Positions 51,597 to 62,581 of a stretch of DNA of 64,000 nucleotides are shown here, one piece after another. Under the pieces are notes generated by a model. That model ran no database searches. It had not been told where the DNA came from and was given only the letters and a program-made list of their open reading frames with translations. A program made the translations under genes and the position numbers. The stretch's first letter is position 1; each line of letters starts with the position of its first letter. This DNA comes from [Erwinia] mediterraneensis. GTDB taxonomy: Bacteria > Pseudomonadota > Gammaproteobacteria > Enterobacterales > Enterobacteriaceae. Location: the NCBI RefSeq assembly GCF_900604315.1, contig NZ_LR026978.1:3052325-3116324 (forward strand). Reading direction: 5' to 3'.

Positions 51597-52265
51597 TCAG
51601 AGATCGAACCGGTAGCCCTGACCGCGCACCGTGGTGATGACTTCGGAGGCGTGCAGCAGCTGGATTTTTTTGCGCAGACGGCCCATCAGCACGTCGATAG
51701 TATGGCTCTCACGCAGCTCCGCATCGGGATAAAGCTGCAGCATCAGCGACTCTTTGCTGACCACTTTACCGGCATTGCGGATCAGGGTTTCCGCAATGGT
51801 ATATTCAAAGGCGGTGAGTTTGATGGGCGTTTCATGAACAGTGATTTCCCGACGTGACAGATCGATCTGAAAAGGCGGCAGGGAGATCAACTGCGAGGCA
51901 TGGCCGCTGTTGCGCCGCATCAGCGCCTGCAGGCGCGCCGCCACTTCCTCAATATGAAAGGGTTTCGTTACATAATCATCAGCGCCAGCTTCCAGCGCTT
52001 CCACTTTGGCCTGCCAGCCTTCGCGTGCGGTCAGAACCAGAATAGGCTGCCGCAGATTGTGGCTGCGCCAGCGACGAATCAACGACATGCCATCTTCATC
52101 GGGCAAGCCGAGATCGACCAGCACGATATCCGGGGCATGTTCCTGAAGAAAATAATCCGCCTCTTTTGCATCTTCAGCGGCATCCACCTGATGGCCCATA
52201 TCACGCAGCTGCACCGCAAGGTGGTGACGCAGCAGGGCATTATCCTCCACAACCAGAACACGCAT
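51597..52265 (-). CDS. phoP: Response regulator PhoP
   Basis: OmpR-family transcription activator controlling magnesium transport and envelope modification genes. The product has 222 residues (E. coli 223). The receiver has the phospho-acceptor Asp in [14 protein letters not shown] (near 51) and the conserved Lys in [12 protein letters not shown]. The winged-helix domain ends with [12 protein letters not shown] and [11 protein letters not shown] PhoP box lies upstream (52326-52341), so the operon is probably autoregulated. Confidence 0.97.
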   Translation of the reverse strand: MRVLVVEDNALLRHHLAVQLRDMGHQVDAAEDAKEADYFLQEHAPDIVLVDLGLPDEDGMSLIRRWRSHNLRQPILVLTAREGWQAKVEALEAGADDYVTKPFHIEEVAARLQALMRRNSGHASQLISLPPFQIDLSRREITVHETPIKLTAFEYTIAETLIRNAGKVVSKESLMLQLYPDAELRESHTIDVLMGRLRKKIQLLHASEVITTVRGQGYRFDL

Positions 52266-52307
52266 AGCTTTACCTTCAAACAGAATGGCGAATCAGCAAA
52301 AAGGAGA

Positions 52308-52341
52308 AGTATAGGCGCAGCGAGCTAAACAGCAGGTTAAC
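52308..52341 (-). promoter_or_regulatory. PhoP box and -10 element of phoPQ
   Basis: On the minus strand the direct repeat GTTAA-N6-GTTTA (52326-52341; half-sites 11 bp apart) is followed after exactly 12 bp by TATACT (52308-52313). This is the standard layout of directly PhoP-activated promoters, where the box replaces the -35. The first half-site deviates by one base from GTTTA. Confidence 0.78.
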
Positions 52342-52366
52342 GCAGGCCGACATCTTGCCGGCCTGC
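52342..52366 (-). terminator. Hairpin after purB
   Basis: An 8-bp stem GCAGGCCG / CGGCCTGC lies just past the purB stop, with its base touching the PhoP box. There is no T-run; it may still end or attenuate transcription from purB into phoP. Confidence 0.5.
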
Positions 52367-52373
52367 CGCAGAC

Positions 52374-54432
<2,059 letters not shown>

Positions 54433-54466
54433 GGTTACTCCTGTATACGCATCGGCAGCGCCGACC

Positions 54467-55579
54467 TTATGCAGCGACCCACGGCAGGCGCTGTTCAATA
54501 ATGCCGCCGCCGAGGCAGACATCGTCAAGATAAAACACGGCAGACTGGCCGGGGGTAACGGCGGCGACCGGTTCAGAAAAACGCACTTCAATGCGATCGG
54601 CATCCAGGGGAATAATTTCACATGGAATGTCGTTCTGGCGGTAACGGGTTTTTACCGTACAGCGCAGCGGTGCCGTTAATGGCTCACGGTCGACCCAGTG
54701 CAGCTGCTGGGCAATCAGCCCTACGGACATCAGACGCGGGTGGTTCGCCCCCTGCGCCACAATCAGACGATTGCGCGCCACGTCTTTGTCGACCACATAC
54801 CAGGGATCGTCATTACTCTCTTTCAGGCCGCCAATACCCAGCCCTTTACGCTGGCCGAGGGTGTGGTACATCAGCCCCTGATGTTCGCCAATCACCTTGC
54901 CTTCCACCGTCTCAATCTCGCCCGGCTGAGCAGGCAGATAGCGTCCAAGGAAATCACGGAATTTACGTTCGCCGATAAAGCAGATGCCGGTAGAGTCTTT
55001 TTTCTTCGCGGTGACCAGATCCAGCTGTTCAGCGATACGGCGCACTTCCGGTTTTTCCAGTTCACCGACCGGGAACAGGCTCTGCGCCACCTGCTGATGG
55101 CTCAGGGTGTAAAGGAAATAGCTCTGATCTTTGTTGCTATCGAGGCCACGTAACAGGCGACTTTTACCTGCCACATCCTGACGACGCACATAATGGCCGG
55201 TCGCAATGAAATCCGCGCCGAGATCTTCTGCCGCGAATTCCAGAAAGGCTTTAAATTTGATCTCTTTATTGCAGAGAATATCGGGATTGGGCGTGCGTCC
55301 GGCTTTATACTCTTCGAGAAAGTGCTCAAAGACATTATCCCAGTACTCGGCGGCAAAATTGACCTTATGCAATTTAATGCCGAGCTTGTCGCACACTGCC
55401 TGCGCATCCGCCAGATCGTCCGCGGCGGTACAATACTCCTCGCCGTCGTCTTCCTCCCAGTTCTTCATGAACAGGCCCTCCACCTGATAGCCCTGCTGCT
55501 GCAGTAACCAGGCGGAAACGGAAGAATCGACGCCGCCGGACATACCGACGATCACTTTTTTCTGGCTGTTGTCAGACAT
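54467..55579 (-). CDS. mnmA: tRNA-specific 2-thiouridylase MnmA
   Basis: Introduces sulfur at position 2 of the wobble uridine in Glu, Gln and Lys tRNAs, receiving it from the TusBCDE relay. The product has 370 residues (E. coli 368). The PP-loop is [14 protein letters not shown] (about 13-26). The two catalytic cysteines are in [12 protein letters not shown] (near 102) and [13 protein letters not shown] (near 199). The C-terminal beta-barrel ([18 protein letters not shown]) is intact. Confidence 0.97.
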   Translation of the reverse strand: MSDNSQKKVIVGMSGGVDSSVSAWLLQQQGYQVEGLFMKNWEEDDGEEYCTAADDLADAQAVCDKLGIKLHKVNFAAEYWDNVFEHFLEEYKAGRTPNPDILCNKEIKFKAFLEFAAEDLGADFIATGHYVRRQDVAGKSRLLRGLDSNKDQSYFLYTLSHQQVAQSLFPVGELEKPEVRRIAEQLDLVTAKKKDSTGICFIGERKFRDFLGRYLPAQPGEIETVEGKVIGEHQGLMYHTLGQRKGLGIGGLKESNDDPWYVVDKDVARNRLIVAQGANHPRLMSVGLIAQQLHWVDREPLTAPLRCTVKTRYRQNDIPCEIIPLDADRIEVRFSEPVAAVTPGQSAVFYLDDVCLGGGIIEQRLPWVAA

Positions 55580-55621
55580 GACACACTCACAATTAGTATA
55601 AAAAACTGGCGGCGCATTCTA

Positions 55622-56095
55622 TCACGCGTCCTGGATGCGTGCACCCTCATGAAACGGCCACTGGAACGCGCTGATAATCTGTAACGGGTAACGTACGCCA
55701 CTCTGCCACAGACGTACGCTCTCGGCGACCAGCGGCGAACGCAGGTTATCTGCCTGCAAAATCGCTTCTGGCGTCAGCCACCAGCAGCGATCGATATCGC
55801 TATCCTGGGGCGTTGTGGGCGCTCTGGTTGCCAGATCGAGCGCAAACAGAAACCGCACAAAAGGTGTATTATCCGGGGCGATCCACTGCTGTACGCCCAG
55901 AAAATGCTGAACAGCGGCGCGGATGCCGGTCTCTTCCCACAATTCACGCTGTGCGGCCTGCAACAGGGTTTCATTCGCTTCCAGATGTCCGGCAGGTTGA
56001 TTCAGGGTAGGGCGACCCTTCACGCGTTCTTCTACCACTAACAGATGACCTTCCGCCTGAACAATACAGGCGACGGTGACATGCGGTTTAAACAT
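55622..56095 (-). CDS. nudJ: Nudix phosphatase NudJ
   Basis: Nudix hydrolase; the E. coli enzyme acts on thiamine pyrophosphate precursors such as HMP-PP and on nucleotides. The product has 157 residues. The Nudix box reads [20 protein letters not shown] plus TGI (about 37-59), with REx2E metal ligands intact. [20 protein letters not shown] is the conserved start. It lies 42 bp upstream of mnmA on the same strand. Confidence 0.93.
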   Translation of the reverse strand: MFKPHVTVACIVQAEGHLLVVEERVKGRPTLNQPAGHLEANETLLQAAQRELWEETGIRAAVQHFLGVQQWIAPDNTPFVRFLFALDLATRAPTTPQDSDIDRCWWLTPEAILQADNLRSPLVAESVRLWQSGVRYPLQIISAFQWPFHEGARIQDA

Positions 56096-56144
56096 CGTTC
56101 CTCCCTAAGCATTAACCTGTCGTTATCGATAGCTGTGACACTGC

Positions 56145-56771
56145 TTACAGCCGATCGCTGATATCGCGCCATTCGCCGGGTGCCAGATTCTCCAGCATCA
56201 TGGAGCCCATGGCATAGCGGATCAAGCGTAATGTCGGAAAGCCAATATGGGCCGTCATGCGGCGCACCTGACGGTTGCGGCCTTCATAAAGCGTGATTTT
56301 CAGCCAGCGATCAGGAATATTTTTCCGCTCGCGGATAGGGGGCTGGCGCGGCCAGAGCCAGGCGGGCTCCGCCACTTTTTCTACGCCAGCTGGCAGCGTT
56401 GGGCCATCTTTCAGAGTAACGCCATCACGCAGCCGCTGCAGATCCGCTTCCTGCGGGTCACCTTCTACCTGAACGTAATAGATTTTACCGGTCCGTTTGC
56501 CCGGCTGGGTGAGCTTTGCCTGCAGCGCACCGTCATTGGTCAGCACCATCAGGCCTTCGCTGTCGCGGTCGAGGCGGCCTGCGGCATAGACATCCGTCAC
56601 CGGAATAAAATCTTTCAGTGTGCGGCGGCCTGCCTCATCGGTGAACTGCGGCAGTACATCAAAGGGTTTGTTAAATAAAATAACACGACGCGGGACGACC
56701 GGACGCGGTGTGGCGCGCGGGGCGCGGCTGAATCGTTTATCCTGGTGAATTCGCTGAGAAGTTTTACGCAT
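56145..56771 (-). CDS. rluE: 23S rRNA pseudouridine(2457) synthase RluE
   Basis: Modifies U2457 of 23S rRNA. The ATG at 56771 gives 208 residues; an in-frame TTG at 56792 would add seven. A basic N-terminal stretch ([20 protein letters not shown]) precedes the core: [20 protein letters not shown], the catalytic [20 protein letters not shown] and [20 protein letters not shown]. It is divergent from icd, as in E. coli. Confidence 0.94.
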   Translation of the reverse strand: MRKTSQRIHQDKRFSRAPRATPRPVVPRRVILFNKPFDVLPQFTDEAGRRTLKDFIPVTDVYAAGRLDRDSEGLMVLTNDGALQAKLTQPGKRTGKIYYVQVEGDPQEADLQRLRDGVTLKDGPTLPAGVEKVAEPAWLWPRQPPIRERKNIPDRWLKITLYEGRNRQVRRMTAHIGFPTLRLIRYAMGSMMLENLAPGEWRDISDRL

Positions 56772-56902
56772 AGGCTTTGCAGTGAGAAACAATCAGCGCA
56801 TTATAACGCGAAACTGCGGTGATTGGCGCGGCGGAAATATTCAAGTAGTATTGACGCGCATCTTACAAATCATTAACAAAAAATCGCTCGAAGGAGAGGT
56901 TA

Positions 56903-58153
56903 ATGGAAAGCAAAGTAGTTGTTCCGGCGGAAGGTCAAAAAATCACCCTGGATCAGGGAAAACTGGTCGTGCCCAATAACCCGATCATCCCTTACATCGA
57001 AGGTGACGGTATTGGTGTTGACGTTTCCCCTGTGATGCTGAAGGTGGTTGATGCCGCTGTGAAGAAAGCCTACAACGGCGAGCGAAAAATTTCCTGGATG
57101 GAAATTTACACCGGTGAAAAGTCTGTAGAACTCTATGGTCAGGATGTCTGGCTGCCGCAAGAAACCCTCGACTTAATCAAAGAATATCGCGTTGCCATTA
57201 AAGGCCCGCTGACTACTCCAGTAGGTGGCGGTATCCGTTCACTGAACGTGGCACTGCGTCAGCAGCTGGATCTTTACGTTTGTCTGCGCCCGGTCCGTTA
57301 CTACAAAGGTACGCCGAGCCCGGTAAAACGTCCGGAAGATACTGACATGGTAATTTTCCGTGAGAACTCCGAAGATATCTATGCGGGTATCGAGTGGAAA
57401 GCGGGTACGCCGGAAGCGGACAAAGTGATCAAGTTCCTGCGCGAAGAGATGGGCGTGAAGAAAATTCGCTTCCCGGAACAGTGCGGTATCGGTGTGAAGC
57501 CGTGTTCAGAAGAGGGCACCAAACGTCTGGTGCGCGCAGCGGTAGAATACACTATCACCAACGATCGTGATTCGCTGACGCTGGTACACAAAGGCAACAT
57601 CATGAAGTTCACCGAAGGTTCTTTCAAAGACTGGGGTTACCAGCTGGTAAAAGAAGAGTTTGGTGGTGAACTGATTGACGGTGGCCCGTGGATGAAGTTC
57701 AAAAACCCGAACACCGGCAAAGAGATCATCGTTAAAGATGTCATCGCCGATGCGTTCCTGCAGCAGATCCTGCTGCGTCCGGCAGAGTATGACGTTATCG
57801 CCTGTATGAACCTGAATGGTGACTACATCTCTGATGCCCTGGCGGCGCAGGTTGGCGGTATCGGTATTGCACCGGGCGCTAACATTGGTGATGAGTGCGC
57901 GCTGTTTGAAGCAACGCACGGTACGGCACCGAAATATGCGGGTCAGGATAAAGTGAACCCGGGTTCAGTGATCCTTTCCGCAGAAATGATGCTGCGTCAC
58001 ATGGAGTGGTTCGAAGCGGCTGATCTGATCGTGAAAGGCATGGAAGGCGCTATCGCCAACAAAACTGTGACTTACGATTTCGAACGCCTGATGGATGGCG
58101 CTAAACTGCTGAAATGTTCAGAGTTTGGTGACGCGATCATCGAAAACATGTAA
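56903..58153 (+). CDS. icd: Isocitrate dehydrogenase (NADP)
   Basis: Oxidises isocitrate to 2-oxoglutarate in the TCA cycle. The product has 416 residues, the E. coli length. The regulatory serine phosphorylated by AceK is in [13 protein letters not shown] (near 113). [30 protein letters not shown]-type motifs and [20 protein letters not shown] (metal site) are intact. AAGGAGAGG precedes the ATG. The icd 3' end is the integration site of e14 and phage 21 in E. coli; here an accessory segment follows, but I see no duplicated icd end. Confidence 0.97.
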   Translation: MESKVVVPAEGQKITLDQGKLVVPNNPIIPYIEGDGIGVDVSPVMLKVVDAAVKKAYNGERKISWMEIYTGEKSVELYGQDVWLPQETLDLIKEYRVAIKGPLTTPVGGGIRSLNVALRQQLDLYVCLRPVRYYKGTPSPVKRPEDTDMVIFRENSEDIYAGIEWKAGTPEADKVIKFLREEMGVKKIRFPEQCGIGVKPCSEEGTKRLVRAAVEYTITNDRDSLTLVHKGNIMKFTEGSFKDWGYQLVKEEFGGELIDGGPWMKFKNPNTGKEIIVKDVIADAFLQQILLRPAEYDVIACMNLNGDYISDALAAQVGGIGIAPGANIGDECALFEATHGTAPKYAGQDKVNPGSVILSAEMMLRHMEWFEAADLIVKGMEGAIANKTVTYDFERLMDGAKLLKCSEFGDAIIENM

Positions 58154-58176
58154 TTCGGGTTTTAGCGGATTACCCT

Positions 58177-58206
58177 AACGGGAGCCTGTGGGCTCCCGTT
58201 TTTTTA
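58177..58206 (+). terminator. Rho-independent terminator of icd
   Basis: The stem AACGGGAGCC / GGCTCCCGTT with loop TGTG is followed by a run of Ts into which repeat copy B merges. Confidence 0.9.
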
Positions 58207-58378
58207 TTGCCAGCTTAAAACCACGTCCTGCGGGCGTGGTCATCAATACGTTTTGGCTCTGCCTTATCGTCTCTGGATTTGGATCTTACGGAACAGGCAG
58301 AGACTGCTTTTTAAGGTTTTTGGTACACCCCTATGGGGTGCAATCAAAGCCGCCTTCTATGAAGGCGGATTTTTACTA
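58200..58378 (+). repeat. 179-bp structured dispersed repeat, copy B
   Basis: Second copy of the element at 10094-10272, in opposite orientation on the chromosome but with the same orientation relative to its upstream gene: it starts in the T-tract of the icd terminator just as copy A starts in that of rne. Hairpins in order: CCACG/CGTGG (58221-58239), a central fold where CTCTGCC and GGCAGAG can pair (58257-58283, extended), CACCCC-TAT-GGGGTG (about 58326-58340) and a terminal CCGCCTTC-TAT-GAAGGCGG (58350-58368) followed by ATTTTTA. A 63-codon frame crossing it is not believable as protein. PATE-like (IS200/IS605-derived) origin is a hypothesis. Confidence 0.85.
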
Positions 58379-58433
58379 ATGAGCTGACGATTATCAAAAT
58401 TTTATCAAAACAGGTTGTTAAAATGAGGCTAAA

Positions 58434-58614
58434 GTGAGTTCGTTCAATATAACAAAGCCGAAAATGGTCTTTGTTTTTTTATTTTTTATGTTTTTACTTG
58501 CCCTGTTTTTCATTGGAAATCTTAATTATTTGTTTTTTCCACTATATCTGAGCGTATTTTTTTGGAGGTGCCATTTATTATTCTGTTTTAAATCAAGCTG
58601 CTAATCACTTTTAA
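58434..58614 (+). pseudogene. Frameshifted small membrane-protein ORF
   Basis: A GTG at 58434 with GAGG five bases upstream opens a very hydrophobic frame, MSSFNITKPKMVFVFLFFMF and onward, in AT-rich DNA. As written it stops at 58604 after 56 codons ending WRCHLLFCFKSSC. At a seven-T run (58557-58563) removal of one T gives a far more protein-like end, SVFFGGAIYYSVLNQAANHF, stopping at 58614 for 59 residues. This suggests a one-base insertion, a sequencing error or slippage. I do not recognise the family. One or two membrane helices are predicted by eye. Confidence 0.4.
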
Positions 58615-58700
58615 TGAAGCGAAATTTTTATTACCTACAAACGACCTGGTGAGTTCAGCAAGTCGCTCAATATTTTCAGCTACCTTCTCTCATCTTTTGA

Positions 58701-58930
58701 TTAAATCTTGATGGCCTTTATAGCAGCCAGAACTCTGACAGACAGAGTGACCAGGCGCTGCCGCCCGTCAATAACCTGATGTTGATAATGCTCTTTTGAT
58801 GCAGAACTATGTAACCCATATGGTGAAATCCTGCATCAAATGCATTGAAATCGCTCCATAGAGCCTCCCATTACTCTGGAGCCCAGGCGTAGTCCTGCTG
58901 AGATCCCGGGGCAATATATTTGTTTGAGCC
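58701..58930 (-). pseudogene. Decayed DUF262 (GmrSD-like) gene fragment
   Basis: Read on the minus strand, 58930 down gives NKYIAPGSQQDYAWAPE, then a TAA stop, then WEALWSDFNAF and HHMGYIVLHQK. After a frameshift near 58793, EHYQHQVIDGRQRLVTLSVR follows and the frame stops at 58701. The order P-x-x-Q-x-x-Y-x-W, W-x-x-L-W-x-D, MGxIVL, VIDGxQRLxTL is that of the N-terminal DUF262 domain found in GmrSD-type restriction and other defence proteins. The usual Arg after the Gln is changed to Gln. With at least one stop, one frameshift and no C-terminal part it is a remnant. A further open stretch (VAENIERLAELTRSFVGN) at about 58620-58690 may belong to it. Confidence 0.6.
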
Positions 58931-59037
58931 TCAACATGGCCGCCGAATCCCGGCCAGGCCATGAAAAGTTAATAAACAATAATAAAGGAGTTCCCCGGAA
59001 GACATTTTCTCCCGCCGGTGAGGCGTAGAGAGCAGTA

Positions 59038-60030
59038 TTATCCAATAGTTACAACGATTTTACCTACCTGACCATTTGCTTCCATATAGCGATGCGCATC
59101 TGCAATATCTTCGAGCCTGAAGGTTTTATCAATTACCGGTTTCAGTTTGCCGGAACGCAGGCCTTCTGTGACGAAGGTTTTCGCACGCGCCATTTTTTCC
59201 GGGTCGGTAGTAATTTCGAACAGCTCATAGCCGCGTAGCGTGAGATGTTTACCAAGAATATCGAATACAGGCACAAGCATGTCACGGCTGTCGAGCGCTC
59301 CGTACTGAAAGAACATGCCTTGTGGGGCCATGATTTTAGTCAGCTTCGCAACATCCGGGCCGCCAACAGGATCAAAAACAATATGGGCACCTTCACCATC
59401 CGTCACCCGGTTAATTTCAGCTACCATATCCTGGTCCGCAGTAGCGATAACAGCGGCAGCCCCCGCTTTTAGAAGCATTTCGCGTTTTTCGCTGGTGCGG
59501 GTCAGGGCAACAGGTTTTGCACCTATCATGTTTGCTATCTGGATAGCTGCCAGCCCAACGCTGCTTGATGCTGCACGGATAACGACATTCTGACCAGCCT
59601 GCAGGTTACCGTACTCAACCAGCGCTCCGTATGCCGTTACGTACATCATCCAGCTTGCGGCGGCTTCCTCAAAGGAGAGGTTCTCAGGGTGTTTCACCAC
59701 TGCGTGCACAGGTGCGTTAACCAGCTCACCATACATACCATATTCGTTAAACATGAAAGAAGGGATCACACTGACCAAATCCCCTCTGGCAAACGTCCCG
59801 ACATTTTCACCGACAGCCTCAACCACGCCAGCAGCTTCATAACCCAGGCGCGCCGGGAATTCGGGTTCAATCACATACTGACCATTGCGGTACATAATTT
59901 CCGCGCGGTTAAGACCAATAGCATGTACGCGAATCTGGACTTCTCCGGCAGCTGGTGCAGGTACCTGTACATCAGCAATTTCCAGAACCTCAGGACCACC
60001 GGTGCGGTTAAACGTAACAACTTTAGACAT
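59038..60030 (-). CDS. Zinc-independent MDR oxidoreductase, quinone-reductase-like
   Basis: Medium-chain dehydrogenase/reductase of the NADPH:quinone reductase subgroup, 330 residues. The N-terminal GroES-like domain has GPEVLEIADVQVPAPAAGEV and RLGYEAAGVVEAVGENVGTF. The NADPH-binding part has GQNVVIRAASSSVGLAAIQI, where the usual glycine-rich loop is AASSSVG. No zinc-binding cysteine set is seen. The C-terminal KLKPVIDKTFRLEDIADAHR is typical. The substrate is unknown. It lies downstream of a LysR gene on the same strand (146-bp gap), which may control it. The gene belongs to the accessory segment after icd. Confidence 0.88.
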   Translation of the reverse strand: MSKVVTFNRTGGPEVLEIADVQVPAPAAGEVQIRVHAIGLNRAEIMYRNGQYVIEPEFPARLGYEAAGVVEAVGENVGTFARGDLVSVIPSFMFNEYGMYGELVNAPVHAVVKHPENLSFEEAAASWMMYVTAYGALVEYGNLQAGQNVVIRAASSSVGLAAIQIANMIGAKPVALTRTSEKREMLLKAGAAAVIATADQDMVAEINRVTDGEGAHIVFDPVGGPDVAKLTKIMAPQGMFFQYGALDSRDMLVPVFDILGKHLTLRGYELFEITTDPEKMARAKTFVTEGLRSGKLKPVIDKTFRLEDIADAHRYMEANGQVGKIVVTIG

Positions 60031-60176
60031 ATTGAGACCTCGTCAGTTAGCGGTATACCTTGAATTGCGCGAAAGATATATGCGATTCATCTGCGCACAA
60101 TCTACGTGGTTGTAACCGGAGTAAAAATAGCTGCTCAGGAACTTCAGTGTTATTTATCCAGTAACAATCAGCGGCC

Positions 60177-61079
60177 TCAGCTCATCTCTCTGGCAAAAAT
60201 TTCACTGAACCAGTCGATAAATACACGCACCTGGGGGGAGAGATAGCGTCTGTCTGGATACATCACCGACACGGTTTTAGAAACGGAGCGGTATTGCGTC
60301 AGGATTGCTTCAAGCTCACCGGAAGCAATATGCGGAGCAAGGGCAACATAAGAGGCCTGGATAATACCCAGACCGGCCAGGCCGCAGGACAACAGAACAT
60401 CGGAGTTATCTACCAGAATGCTGCTGGCAGGGCGCCGCGAAACAATCACACCATCCTCTATAAACTTCCATTCCATTACGTCACGACTGTGCTCGCTGAA
60501 GAAGTTAACCGCCCGGTGTTGCTCCAGTTCTGCCAGTGTTTTCGGCCGCCCGTGTCGTTGCAGATAGGAAGGGGCAGCACAGGTGACCATCCTGATTTCT
60601 CCGAGACGTCTGGAAATAAAGCTTGAATCCTGTAGTTCGCCCAGACGCACCACGCAGTCCACGCCTTCGGTGATCAGATCGGTTTTTTTATCCGATGAAA
60701 CCAGTACCACTTCAATATCAGGATATAGCGACTGAAATTCCATCAGGTGAGGAATAATGATGGCATGAGCCAGTGCCAGCGGAACATCAAGCTTGAGCCG
60801 TCCACGCGGGGGCAGGGTAGGTGAAAAATTGGCTATCATGTTATCAACTTCAGCCAGAACGTGTCTGGCCCGTTGATAAAAATCTTCGCCTTCAGCCGTA
60901 ACGCTCAGCTTGCGGGTGGTACGGTGAATGAGTTTTACGCCGAGGTCATCCTCCAGCTGCTGTATCGCTTTACTCACGGCAGGGCGGTGCAACTGCAGAA
61001 TATCAGCAGCTTTGGTGAAGCTTCCTTGCTCAACAACCTGTATAAAAATACTTATATATTCAAATATGTTAGAACGCAT
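60177..61079 (-). CDS. LysR-family transcriptional regulator
   Basis: A 300-residue regulator. The N-terminal winged helix-turn-helix (about 1-60) contains VVEQGSFTKAADILQLHRPA and VSKAIQQLEDDLGVKLIHRT. The C-terminal substrate-binding part (about 90-295) includes VDCVVRLGELQDSSFISRRL and DVLLSCGLAGLGIIQ, as in the group of LysR proteins related to DhcR/YafC type. The effector is unknown. It precedes the MDR oxidoreductase on the same strand, a common pairing in which the regulator responds to an electrophile or quinone; that is inference. Confidence 0.9.
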   Translation of the reverse strand: MRSNIFEYISIFIQVVEQGSFTKAADILQLHRPAVSKAIQQLEDDLGVKLIHRTTRKLSVTAEGEDFYQRARHVLAEVDNMIANFSPTLPPRGRLKLDVPLALAHAIIIPHLMEFQSLYPDIEVVLVSSDKKTDLITEGVDCVVRLGELQDSSFISRRLGEIRMVTCAAPSYLQRHGRPKTLAELEQHRAVNFFSEHSRDVMEWKFIEDGVIVSRRPASSILVDNSDVLLSCGLAGLGIIQASYVALAPHIASGELEAILTQYRSVSKTVSVMYPDRRYLSPQVRVFIDWFSEIFAREMS

Positions 61080-61296
61080 GGCACTACCTTAACATCCTCA
61101 TCTGCCTGCCGCACCGGTCCGTTTTATCAGTTGGATTCGCTTATCTGACACCTGAAAGTATGTGCAGACGGGAAATTTATCATTGATCACGCTACGTTAA
61201 CTCTGTCTTGTTGACTTCAGGCGGATAGAAAAGATCAAAAGTGGCGTGATTATAACTGAATTTCACAAGCCTGCTTCCAGGTTGCCGGGCTTCTGT

Positions 61297-61360
61297 GTCC
61301 GCTTCTGGCACTAAACGGACTTTTGTAGATGCTTATGTCTGCTATGAGCGAACAGCGGAC
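61297..61360. repeat. Pair of related 24-bp hairpin units
   Basis: The 24-bp unit at 61297-61320 (GTCCG...CGGAC) and that at 61337-61360 (GTCTGCT...AGCGGAC) each form a short inverted repeat and share end sequences; they are exactly 40 bp apart. They lie in the 417-bp gap between the LysR and AraC genes, where I see no coding region. They may be a dispersed intergenic element or an operator pair. Confidence 0.5.
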
Positions 61361-61496
61361 CCAAAGCCGTTACGATAATAAGAATTTCGTTGTACAACCG
61401 TTATGGTGACTCAGTTTGTCTGGTATACCTTTTGATGATGACATACTGACAGCTGATCAATTTTTAAATGCCCCTAAGGTCGTGACCAGAATAATA

Positions 61497-62423
61497 TTAT
61501 TCAGGCCAGTATGATTCAGCTTTAACCTTTAACAAGTGACGTAAGCGATGAGCTTCTTTTTGGGGCGGGCAACCAAAGAACCGGCTAAATTCTCTGCTGA
61601 ATTGTGTCGGACTGACATAGCCAACCTTTAATGCGGCTTCGCTGGCGGTCACATTCCTTTTTACCATTAAGAAACGCGCCTGGTGCAACCTGATGGAAAT
61701 CAGATACTGTTTTGGTGTTGTGCCTGTGAATGTCCTGAAATGGCGGTGAAAAGAAGGAGCGCTCATCCCGGCCACCTTCGCCAGCATATCAATGTCAATA
61801 TTATCCATAAACCGGGTATGCATCGTACGGATAGCTGCAGCAATTTGCCTGAAATGCCCCTTTCCGGAGAGCGCAGCTCTTATTGAGGCTCCCTGAGTAT
61901 CAATCAGTACATGATAATAAAGTTCTTTCAGAATACCCTGCCCCAAAATCCTGGCCTTCTCTTCATCAGAAAGTACTGTAAGAAGGCGATAAACCGTATC
62001 GGCCAGCTCTTCTCCCAGCGGGGTGGAAAACATTATTCCCGCCTTCTCAGTATCGTTTATGCCCCCTTCTCCCATTTCAATGAGTAATTCGGCAATGAGG
62101 GTGACATCAAGCGATACCGATATAGCCAGAAGAGGTTGCTCCTGGCTGGCAGTCGTCTGGCTGGTAAAAGGAAGAGGAACCGGGACAACCAGATAATGCC
62201 CGGCATCGTAGATAAATTCTCGTCCGCCCATCAAACCTGTTTTCTTTCCCTGCAGAACAATCACTATGCACGGCTCATAAAGGACGGGCGTATGGGGCAT
62301 AGACTCATTTACCCGTAACAGTTTGACCGCTTTCATACAGGTGCGTGAGTAGCCTTCATTCGGTGCAAGCGGCAGAAAGGCAGAAATCATTTTTCGCGTA
62401 AGTATTGAGGGAAATCCGGGCAC
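61497..62423 (-). CDS. AraC-family transcriptional regulator (AraC_N type)
   Basis: A 308-residue regulator with an N-terminal cupin-like AraC_N domain (VLYEPCIVIVLQGKKTGLMG and YDAGHYLVVPVPLPF) and a C-terminal AraC DNA-binding domain (MLAKVAGMSAPSFHRHFRTF, TPKQYLISIRLHQARFLM, AALKVGYVSPTQFSREFSRF). The GTG at 62423 has a GGGGG stretch upstream; an ATG at 62390 is an alternative. It is divergent from the SDR gene at 62582, so it probably regulates that gene pair. Relatives are often beside oxidoreductase genes; the inducer is unknown. Confidence 0.9.
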   Translation of the reverse strand: MPGFPSILTRKMISAFLPLAPNEGYSRTCMKAVKLLRVNESMPHTPVLYEPCIVIVLQGKKTGLMGGREFIYDAGHYLVVPVPLPFTSQTTASQEQPLLAISVSLDVTLIAELLIEMGEGGINDTEKAGIMFSTPLGEELADTVYRLLTVLSDEEKARILGQGILKELYYHVLIDTQGASIRAALSGKGHFRQIAAAIRTMHTRFMDNIDIDMLAKVAGMSAPSFHRHFRTFTGTTPKQYLISIRLHQARFLMVKRNVTASEAALKVGYVSPTQFSREFSRFFGCPPQKEAHRLRHLLKVKAESYWPE

Positions 62424-62516
62424 TACACCCCCTGAAAATACGAAAGGATAATTTTTACGGATGAAAGCAGTTTACTAAAAGTAATTCTGAGAGAAAACGA
62501 TAATGATTGTACAGTA

Positions 62517-62528
62517 AACAACATTGTT
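62517..62528. promoter_or_regulatory. Short palindrome between AraC gene and SDR gene
   Basis: AACAA-CA-TTGTT is a perfect short palindrome in the 158-bp divergent gap. It could be an operator for the AraC-type regulator. AT-rich context makes chance occurrence possible. Confidence 0.3.
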
Positions 62529-62581
62529 ACGTTTATCTGCTCCTCATATCCTTTTAATCATAAAAGAAAGGAGGAGAGGTT

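Noticed and set aside
56782-56979. 65-codon plus-strand frame upstream of and overlapping icd
   Set aside because: Out of frame with icd and covers its promoter and ribosome site; no support.
58188-58379. 63-codon plus-strand frame across repeat copy B
   Set aside because: It runs through the icd terminator and the structured repeat; the matching frame in copy A is not preserved as a gene.
58141-58400. Prophage attachment site at the icd 3' end
   Set aside because: No duplicated icd terminal segment and no integrase were found in the rest of the window.
58836-59045. 69-codon minus-strand frame before the MDR gene
   Set aside because: It overlaps the DUF262 remnant in another frame; the remnant reading explains the sequence better.
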